Positions 55,771 through 64,000 of a stretch of 64,000 nt of DNA are shown here, one piece after another. Made by a program: the position numbers and the translations under genes. The DNA lies in the NCBI GenBank assembly GCA_014529385.2, contig CM043942.1, positions 2,028,501-2,092,500 of the forward strand, read 5' to 3'. The notes under the pieces are model-generated. The model searched no databases. It saw nothing but the letters and a program-made list of their open reading frames with translations, and was not told the origin of the DNA. Each line of letters starts with the position of its first letter. Positions within the stretch are counted from its first letter, which is position 1. Source of the stretch: Adiantum capillus-veneris. Its lineage: Eukaryota; Streptophyta; Polypodiopsida; Polypodiales; Pteridaceae.

Positions 55771-56146
55771 TGCGAGTGTGTGAATACGGTGCGTGTGTGA
55801 AGAGTGAGAAGGGGGGGGGGGGGAGAAAGAGAACATAGGATGTGGGTGGAGCTCCCAAACCTCACTGTATGAGCACAATGTGAGAATGAGTGAGAGATCT
55901 TTATTCTTTGTATGTATAAAGAATAAGGAGATAAATATGGGTGGTCGGACACTGGCCGGCAAACACGGGCAAATCCTGGTGAGGCACACCGCCTTTACCT
56001 AACATTCTCCCACTAAAGGTTGTGTGTCGATAAGTGCCGAGAAGACTAAGGGAAAACACTGCACACAAATCTTGAGTGCTACAAGCAATCACAATCTAGA
56101 TCACACCAACGATGCACATAAAACTGTTGGGAAATTTTTGTGTGCG
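55771..56146 (-). mobile_element. Deletion derivative of the 17.8-kb non-autonomous copia family
   Basis: On the minus strand an LTR runs from 56004 (TGTTAGGTAAAGGCGG) to 55771 (CACACTCGCA), preceded by the purine tract AGTGGGAGAA. The CTCCTTATTCTTT hairpin and a G14-type tract are present. The internal part 56005-56048 matches 20835-20877 and 56049-56146 matches about 18735-18836. The two are fused at TCCCTT/AGTCTT near 56048, so about 2 kb is missing compared with the full copy. No 5' LTR was found. Confidence 0.85.
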
Positions 56147-56254
56147 CTCCTTGCCGCACTGTCGAAGCAAGGGACTTGCCAATACACCGTGTGCGAGCCA
56201 CAAACGGCTCCAAGCACACAACAAGCCTAAACTAGCAAGCTCAAGAGAACAAAG

Positions 56255-56703
56255 GGTGTGTCACTCACCGCTCTACGCTCGCCTTCGTGGTGGATTCCTC
56301 GCCGCGATGAAGAAGAAGCTGCAGTCGTGCCACGCTCAACCGCTTCGCCGCCGTCGTGCCTTCGTAATGCTCGATCGCACACACACTCTCCCTCTCTCTC
56401 TCTCGATCACACACACACACACAAGGAGGTGAAGAAGAAGAAGATGGAGATGGAGCAAGAGCACTCTTCTATTGCACAAATGAGAGAATGAGTAAAAATT
56501 AGGTTTAGTTGGCTTTTATAGGAGCTCACCCCATTCACACTTGGGCGCCCATGCTTAGCCAACTAATCCCTTGAATGTCCCAGTTAAAGTGCACCTCTCA
56601 TCGGCGATCACTCTACCTTTCCCTATTGGTCCGACAAGCCCGGTACCTGACTCTACCAAATAGATAATACGGTTACGGTGTCCGTGTGCCGTGAGGGTTA
56701 ACA
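56255..56703 (-). mobile_element. Minus-strand LTR with TATA box
   Basis: On the minus strand TGTTAACCCTCACGGCACAC starts at 56703, directly after the purine tract AGGAAGGGGGGCA. A TATA box CTATAAAAGCC lies at about 56526-56516, followed by CT/GT-rich sequence to about 56255. The downstream end is estimated. It may be the 3' LTR of the gag-protease element at 58-63 kb, which has the same orientation, but the matching 5' LTR is not seen in the last 500 bp of the window. Confidence 0.5.
56517..56525 (-). promoter_or_regulatory. TATA box of the 56.3-56.7 kb LTR
   Basis: The minus strand reads CTATAAAAGCC about 180 bp into the LTR, the usual place for an LTR promoter, followed by a pyrimidine-rich leader. 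Confidence 0.5.
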
Positions 56704-58324
56704 TGCCCCCCTTCCTGATGTAGATTCCGTCCTTGGAAGCTATTAAGTTGAGGCTGGTTCGTCGAGGTGGAAGAGCATTTGAGATGAATGTCCTTAGCCT
56801 TCTTCAGTCACTGCAAAATCAAACAACATTGGCACAGTAATTGCATTCTCTTAAAAAGCATATGCAGTTTTAGGTAGAAACATTGATTGGTCAAAGAATT
56901 TCAAACAATTTGATAGCAATGAACATTTAATTGCAATGTAATCAAATGCATAAACAGATGTAAAGGTAAAAAATTAAACAAGTCTGGGGTTGCTAATTTG
57001 ACGGTCGAAAGGCACTAGAGATCGAATATTAATACCATGGGTAAGATTCTTAATTTTCTGTGGTCAATTAAGTTGTTTAATCGCGAGAGCCAAGTATTCA
57101 TGTTCGAGGGCTGACTAGAGGCTATATCTAGAAGACTTTGTAGTTAAGCTACCATAAAAGGAATTTCTCATGAAATCATCGCCTGACTGATTACTTTTTC
57201 TTTGACTCCCCAAAGTCTTTTCACATTGATTCAATTTGATGTGTGTGCTTATTTTGTATGCCTTGGGTTTTTTGCTTTTCAAGGAAAAGCGCCCACACTG
57301 GGAACCTCTAGGGCTCTAGTACCATAGGCAATACATGTGAGTGAAGTACCAAATCAAGCTGAGATTTCTCTTCCAGCTTAAAATTTTACATTGTAGCACT
57401 TTGATTTTTTGTTTGTTCATTTTCAATATTTTAATTTTGTAACTTTGGGGGGTCATATAACACTGTTACACTCCCCAGGCTCATCACATTAGTAAACTCC
57501 CTTTATAATACTTAAGCTAAAGGTCACTAGGGTTAAGCCCACTAGAAAGCCCTAGTACATTTCATACAATGCTGCCTAAATCGGATTAAGAACCTAAGTA
57601 ACCATTGATTATTAGGAAGGCATTCCCCATGGTATTAAGAGAAGATTTCTAATACCTAGCTTGGTCAAACTAGCTTAGTCGGACTGCTTGATTTTTAAAC
57701 CTAGACAAGTGACTATGACAAAACATTACATTGAATTAAATGTTTGATACTAAGCCAATGCGCTGAATATTATGCTACCAATCACAATCAAAGCATACAA
57801 TCATAGATGCAAAAAGATAACGGCAATGCTAATGGACAAGAAACACCTGTTTGTGTTGATGGTCGCGCTTGATCTGAAGGTTCCATGAACGTCCAAATCC
57901 TATCAATAGCAACACTCTCCTGTACACACTAGGAAACAAAAGGAATACCTCCAGGAGGCACATCAGTGGGAAAAGATAACTTCGCTAATCTCTCAACTCT
58001 AAAACAGAAACACTTCTATCGTACTAATCTTACCTACCCTCCATCACTCAAGTGATGAGGATCAAAGGTGTTTTATGGCATAGGTTTCTGTTTCACTGTA
58101 CCAGATGTGACATGTGTAGGTCTGAGTCAATGTTTTGACTTTTATTGTGCATACTCGTTTGCTAATTGCTCTTGCTCTTTATTTTTTGTTTTTTTTTTTT
58201 TGTGAGTATAAAGCTTTATATGTACATTCCCTAAGATCGGAGATTAAGAGGTCAGGGAAAAAGGTTGAGAGGGAAACCAGTGAATGATGGATGTCCACAA
58301 ACACTCCCCCCTTCCTTGGGTAGA
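56704..58324. other. Non-coding region downstream (minus strand) of the gag-protease frame
   Basis: No RT, integrase or other coding region is recognisable. If the LTR at 56703 belongs to the element, this is its 1.6-kb 3' untranslated part. A T-rich run lies at 58189-58201. Confidence 0.5.
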
Positions 58325-61300
58325 TCATACCGTTTGAAATGAGCTTGTCACCCTTTGAAACCAATTGTTCCAGTTGGTAATAGGTGAGGATTTTAACCAA
58401 TAGTTTTCGACCGCCCTATGCGTTTCATCTAGTTGCAAGGGTGGTAAGGTACTCTCCCAGGATCGAACTTGAAGTGGTTCATCAGGTGATTTTTGAACAC
58501 TGGGAGGTGTGGATTCTTTTGTAGCTTCATGGAGGTCCACTACTATAGATGGAGGCTGTGTAGAAGCTTTTACCTCTATGGATGTATTACATGAGGAGCT
58601 AGAAGCTTCATGGGACTCCCCCCTTCCTGAGCTAGGTGGAACAAATCGTTCTTTCTTTGGTACCCAAACTAGCTCGGGAGCGGGTGTGTAGCATTCTGTG
58701 ATTTTTTCCTTTCCATGATCATTGATTCGTTTTGGAGCTACGGGATTGGGCTCACTTGGGTCAGGTGATAGGTAAGAGCACAATCTACGTTTTGGAACCC
58801 AGATTTGATCATTTCCTTGATAGTAGCCTTGGGCTTCCAATAGTCGTTTAGGGATCCATCGCAACATTTTCTTACTTTTCTTGGAGCGAGTGGTACGTTT
58901 CTTACAGGGCTTCTGTTTTTTAGCACTAGGTATGGTCACTAAAGAAGCTTTAGGGACCCACTTGTATGTTTTCTTTGTTACCTTAGGATGAGTCTTGTCG
59001 GAAGCGATACGCATTGCTTGTAGCATATTTAAGGGTATAGGCATTTCATCCCCCTCAGGTGTTACCCAGGTCGTCCCCCTATTTCCCCAAGTGTCTATGG
59101 TTGATGCTAGGTGGACCCAATCCACATTGTCCGACTCAGTCATCCCAGGTAGGATATCCATATAAGGAGAATCTTGACCAATGTCTGTATCCTTCTTACA
59201 AGTGTAACAATATTGTAGTGGGGCCGAGTGAACTGTGGTGTCAGAGCGATGATCAATAATGGTTTTACTGCCTAAGGGGTGTACCTTACCAGTCACCAAA
59301 TCCACTCTAAGGACAGAGTCTTGGAATTGCAAATAGACATGATTTTTAGACCAATCATGAACCATTTGTGCTTCCCTCATGAATGGTCGTCCTAAAATCA
59401 TTTCATATGACATAAGGTGTTTAGAGAAATCCATTACAATGAACGTATGTCATACCTTGTGTCCTAGAACTTTGATCTTAAGATCCTTGAGCATCCCCAT
59501 AGGTTTGGCTATGGTACCATTTGCCATCTTTACCACAATGTTAGTAACACTGAGGCGGGGTTTTCCCATGGATTCCCAACAATCTTTTGTAACGATGCTA
59601 ACTCCCGCACCACCATCAAGAATTCCCTTTATAGTTAATCCCTTGGTAGTGATGGGTAGGGTCGTATTAGACTCGTCGCCTTCAAAATACTGCCCTAATT
59701 CGTTAATGGGTACCTCGATCACGGACTCGTGTCCATCTAAGTCAAGTGATTGCACATGATTTTCCTCATCAATCATAATCGAGTCAGGCCTATTTGGTTG
59801 CGCAAACTGCGGTAATCCCGTTCGTAGCTCTCCGTTAAGGAATGCTCGAAGTGCAAGGAATAACTCAGGATCTCCATACAGCTTTGCTATGATCGTGGTT
59901 CGGACCTCAGAAGACATGAAGTCCACTAGTTTGGCAACATTCATTGGCATTTTGCAGGGTGTAGGTCCTTGACTAGGAACTGGTGAGGATGGAATCTCAT
60001 ATTCCTCAATGGGATCAGGTACTCCTTCGTTAAACATCCTTTCCAACAAGAAGGGTGTATGCTCACTTTCTGATGTCCCGTCCTCACTCCCTTCTTGGAT
60101 GATACTAGATATGGCTAACGGTCTATGGTTCATGTGGGGTGGATGAACTTGCGTGGGAAACACTGTGTCATGAATTTTGATCTGCATGGGTTCTGGTTCT
60201 AGTTTCCTTTGAGTCTCCTCCACTAAACCTCTTAGATGTTTCACCTGCTCAATCTCGTCTACAGGGTTTGGGTACGTCCCAATCTTCTTTTTACGATTCT
60301 TCCCTTTTTGCCCCTCCGGTTTATCTTGGGGGTCTTGGATTGGATTTGGAAACACTTGTGGTGTTTTCAGAGGCTCTTTATGGTTTTCTCTTATTCGGTT
60401 TTCATTTGGTTCCATGTTACGGTTTTCTTTGTCGGTCTCTCTCTTTGTGGTATTGGTTCTAGTCTCCATTGTCTCGATTGAATCTGAATCATCCTCGAGG
60501 TCATTCATATACACGGGGTCATCTCCTGTTCCTATGTTTGTTTTGGAACTTGGCTTTGAATTTCCCGTATTCTGCGACTTCTTCCTTCGTGTCTTCTTTT
60601 TCTTTGCTTGGATAACTGACGCGGTATCTCTCTCTTCAAGGATATGGCCTGGCCCTTGAAGCATGGACCGTGTAATCGCATAAGCGGGTGCAACGGGTGG
60701 TATTGGCGATGTCACACTAGCAATTTCGACCAAATTTAGGGGTGTGATTTTAGGCGCATTTGGGTTATAGGGGCATTGGGCAATCAAGTGATCTATGCCA
60801 CAACGATTACATGTGAGTATTGGCATTGCAGACGTGCTCCCTTGATTCATTTGCATCTGTGCAGCATTCTTTTGTAGCCTAATAGGGCACTCCGCTGCTC
60901 GATGTGGTCCACCACACTCGTAGCATTGAAGAGGTGGCCTCCTAGCCTGGGTGTTGATATTTTGACCTCTGGATGCGAGAGCAGCAGCTTGATAAACCGG
61001 CTTGACTTGTCCCCAACAATCTTCCATGTATTATATAGGACACTCTTCCAATGTATCAAGTCCGTAGGCAATACTAGTGTCTATTTCCTCCTCACAGCCA
61101 TCTGGATAAGCATTTGATGGCTCGCAACCCACTTGGTTCATAGGGGCGACTCTTGGATGCGGGGGCTGCGGTCCTAGCACAGGAGGTGGTGGCGGTGTAG
61201 CTTGTACAACATTTTGAGATCTAGGGACCATGTGTTGCGGTAGTTGCTCAACAGGTGGAGTAGGCATCAATACAGGAGCTCGAGGCGCATCCGTCCAGGC

Positions 61301-63502
61301 TACAGGTGGTCTATTTGCCATCATACGTTTGATCATTAAACAATCCTTAGCTTGGTGACCATACCTACCACATGCGTTGCAAGTTCCATTAAATTTTACT
61401 CTAAACGTAGGGCACTCACTAGTGCTATGTGGACCTAAGCAAATGGAACACCATTGTTGCTCCCTTCTTGGATACATGTGACTATTTTGAGGGGGTCGAT
61501 TATCCTTAAGAGACTCTTGGATTGCCTTGGTGAGGTCTGTCAAGAATGTCTCAAATACCTTTGGCTCATTGGCAATGGGCTTTGCAGTCATGGGTTCATA
61601 CTCAATGGCTTGTGAGCTAGTGGATCTCGTGTCAGTAGACACCCTCATGCCTGCTATCATCAAGTTGTCCTCTAATTGGATTGCATTGGCAGTGACATCT
61701 TCCCAGGTTGTGATACCTCTAATCACTAGTCCATTATAGATTCCTTCATTCCTCAACCCTCGAATGAATCGATCAAGCAGTTGGTTATTGTTGAAGCGCT
61801 CATTTACAAGGCAGCGAGAGTTTAAGTGCTTTAGACGACTAATGAAGTCCCTTACTGACTCTCCTTCCTTACGTTCGGCCTTCTGTAGCTGAGATGCTAC
61901 ACCCCAAAGCACACCTTCTCGTATGTACTCCTTTAGAAACAACCTTCGAAGGGTAGGGTAGATTTTTTTCTCGTCCACCCTTAGGGTCCTATACCAATCT
62001 CCAGCCTTCCCACTTAATGTCAAGCTTAAGGCATTGCACTTATGTAGTTCGTTGCGTTCCCCTAAGGAATCACATACTTGTTCAAACACTTCAATGTGTT
62101 TCCTAGCATCTTCGTCCCCATTGAATTTTTGCGTGAGTTTGGCAATTTGTACTGCCTTACTTCTAGGCTCTCTATCAGATGCATGACTCATATTTTCCGC
62201 GATAGATCGACCTATGGTTTGAGAAAACGCTGCCAAGTCACCTATGTGAGGAGGCAGGGCCGGTGGAGGTACTCTTGGAATCATATGTGGGAGAGGGACG
62301 GGTACCGGTCTTGGCATATGTGTGGATGATGCAGGATATGGAACATAACCGGGCATAGGTCCACTCGGATAAGAGCTAGGGAGCGGCACTCGAGGAGCAT
62401 AAACAAGTGGTACTATTGGAGGTGTGGGGGCCATTTGTGCATAAGGGGCTAGAGGCACATATGGTCGAGGCCCCATATTAGGTACTACGACACTAGGTGG
62501 TGGCACTGCGCTAACCGTAGATGTCATCGGTACATTCTCTGTCAGGCTTATCCCTGGAGTGAGCACTGTCAGGCTTATCCCTGGAGTGCGCTCCTTGATA
62601 GAGGGTTGAGCCAAGTTAGGGAAGCTAAAGTTTTCGGTCGGAAGCTCAGATTGCATAGAGACCCCAGGTGAAATGATGTAAGATGGGTCCATGGGACTCA
62701 TTAGAGGAGTCTCCATTTGTGATAGAGTAGGTTGTTGAGCCTTGCTCGTATCCAGAAATCTCATGGGGGCAGTTGAGAGTATATTTACCCCTCGGTTTTG
62801 CCTTTCTAATTGAATAATGCCATGGATAACATTACAGATCATTTTCTGTTGATCTTCGATGCTCGTGGCACTAGAGGTGGATTGTACAATCTCTATCCAT
62901 CCTACATGGTAGGCGTGGCCAGAGTGTAGATCCGTCAACACCTCAGTGTGGAGGTCGTATGTCCAATGATCATTAATGAACAATCCTTCTAGAGTCGACG
63001 TGTTAACGGTTTCTTGTGAGGTAGAAGCAATGTTGCTCCCCGTGGTTTTACTTGTCACCAACGGTACTCTAGAGGGAACTTCTGAAGGAGGCAGCTCAAC
63101 AGGGCCTTCTTGGTAAGAAGTTGGTAGGATATCCACATGGACACTCTTTGGGGGTGTGGGGTCCACGTGCGATGTGAAAGGAGAGTCCACTTCTCCACCC
63201 CCTTCGTGTGCTTCATTTGCATCAGGTTCCGAGCGAGTAGCTCTACCTAATGTTTCCATGAAACGGCCAAACATACTAGTACTAGGCTGTGGAGCTTCGG
63301 GAGGTGCATGGCCTTCTCTCTCAGTGTTTTGGGTAGGGTATGCTTCCATGATTTCTGAGTCTATTTTAGGGTCTTGGGTGGTGCTACCTTGTGTCCTCGT
63401 TGAGGGTCTAGAGCTTATCGTGGATGGGTAATGGGTGTCCGTATGAACAGAGGCACCCTCAATATGCTCGTGTTTTAGCACCCGCCCAGAGCGTAAGTGC
63501 AT
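58325..63502 (-). pseudogene. gag: 1726-codon gag-protease frame with zinc knuckles and WVPK repeats, two in-frame stops
   Basis: One phase is open from MHLRSGRVLKHEHIEG (63502) to TSSFQTV (58325), except TAA at 61033-61031 and TGA at 59452-59450; there is no frameshift. In order: a Ser/Thr/Pro-rich N-terminus; a Pro-rich stretch (about 62500-62230); a retrotransposon gag core (HIEVFEQVCDSLGERNELHK, LSGKAGDWYRTLR, at about 62090-61650); knuckles CSICLGPHSTSEC, CNACGRYGHQAKDC, CYECGGPHRAAEC and CNRCGIDHLIAQC; an acidic/Lys-rich linker; an aspartic protease (IKGILDGGAGVSIVTKDCW at about 59620, then YEMILGRPFM after the TGA); and a basic tail with KWVPK, RWIPK, IWVPK and VWVPK. No RT or integrase follows. 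A 27-bp type duplication encodes TPGISLT twice (62545-62595). It looks like a non-autonomous gypsy element, probably young. Confidence 0.88.
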
Positions 63503-64000
63503 GTGCTTCTGTTACCCTAAGGTGTCAAAAAGCTGCTCTAGGAGGCCTTGTGACTAGTTTTTAGCGTGTTTTTTGTTTTTTTTTTTGCTAGATTTTTTAG
63601 AGCGTGTCGTGGAATGGGCCGTGTGATAGCTCGAAACGAGCGTATCGGTCAGAGGGTCGTGCCGTGCTTTACAGCCCTCCGTTTGGTCACTCTATGCCCT
63701 CGGAATCCCTAAAACTGTCAATTTCCAGTAGGGAACTAGGCCCAAACTAGAAAGTCTAAGGGTGCAAGTGGGAAGAGAAAGGAGGAGAGTGGAGGACTTG
63801 TCCCACATGCTCTCATTCTCTCTTGAGGGAGTAGGGTATATATATAAGAGTGAGTTTAGTATATATCATAGGACTGAGGCTTGGGCTTGGGCTTGGGCTT
63901 GGGAAAATGATCCCGATCCCGATCTATCTTTTATACAAACCAACCCGTCCATTTTAAAAGTCACGTTTTTTATTTTCGAAAAATTTCGCCGCCCGCTCAC
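63503..64000. other. Leader upstream of the gag frame
   Basis: Non-coding. Four tandem GCTTGG units lie at about 63881-63905 and TATATATATAAGAG at 63837-63850. No clear LTR end or primer binding site was found, so the 5' LTR of the gag-protease element may lie beyond the window. Confidence 0.45.

Noticed and set aside
59450-61033. The two stops as programmed readthrough sites
   Set aside because: Possible in principle for gag-pol expression, but the TGA lies inside the protease domain, where readthrough would make no functional break. Simple decay is the simpler reading.

Overview
The window reads as nuclear heterochromatin from a large-genome land plant. I see plant Ty1/copia and Ty3/gypsy LTR retrotransposons, a CACTA (En/Spm) transposon with a TNP2-type transposase, LINE scraps, two small inverted-repeat DNA elements, very many dinucleotide microsatellites and long poly(G)/poly(C) tracts. 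I find no intact host gene, no rRNA or tRNA gene, no CRISPR array and no bacterial-style operon. The only host-like coding trace is a fragment of a plant PLS-type pentatricopeptide repeat (PPR) protein lying inside a retrotransposon LTR. The style of that fragment and the repeat load made me think of a fern, but this is a weak inference from memory.

Layout. 1-3.46 kb: a CACTA element on the minus strand, cut by the window edge. It is inserted in a Ty3/gypsy chromovirus (3.46-about 8.9 kb, plus strand) carrying protease, RT, RNase H, integrase and chromodomain. 9-12.9 kb: a decayed gypsy gag. 12.95-15.13 kb: a rearranged LTR of the same family as the element at 44-52 kb. 15-17.8 kb: microsatellites and a LINE scrap. 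17.8-21.1 kb: a complete non-autonomous copia element with TTAGA target duplications. 24.2-25.2 kb: the 3' end of a minus-strand copia. 25.2-29.3 kb: a gypsy remnant with a protease-like domain AFTER the integrase, interrupted by a 286-bp MITE and a 1.34-kb element flanked by TTAA. 31.5-34.1 kb: a decayed long ORF of unknown family with coiled coils. 36.1-43.6 kb: a tandem copia arrangement (RT end, LTR, internal region, LTR) abutting another copia fragment. 44.4-51.7 kb: a complete minus-strand LTR element with 2.3-kb LTRs and an internal ORF that is not gag, RT or integrase. 55.8-56.7 kb: a deletion derivative of the 17.8-kb copia family, then another LTR. 58.3-63.5 kb: a 1726-codon minus-strand gag-protease frame with several zinc knuckles and repeated WVPK motifs, broken only by two stop codons.

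How the parts relate. Coding capacity for transposition is split and broken: RT and integrase occur only in damaged copies, while the best preserved long frames (44-52 kb and 58-63 kb) lack RT and integrase and so would depend on enzymes supplied by other elements. The most unusual signals are the PPR fragment inside both LTRs of the 44-52 kb element, the integrase-then-protease order at 25-27 kb, the WVPK module shared by two different gypsy-like loci, and the 1.34-kb TTAA-flanked element whose removal with one TTAA leaves the surrounding reading frame intact.
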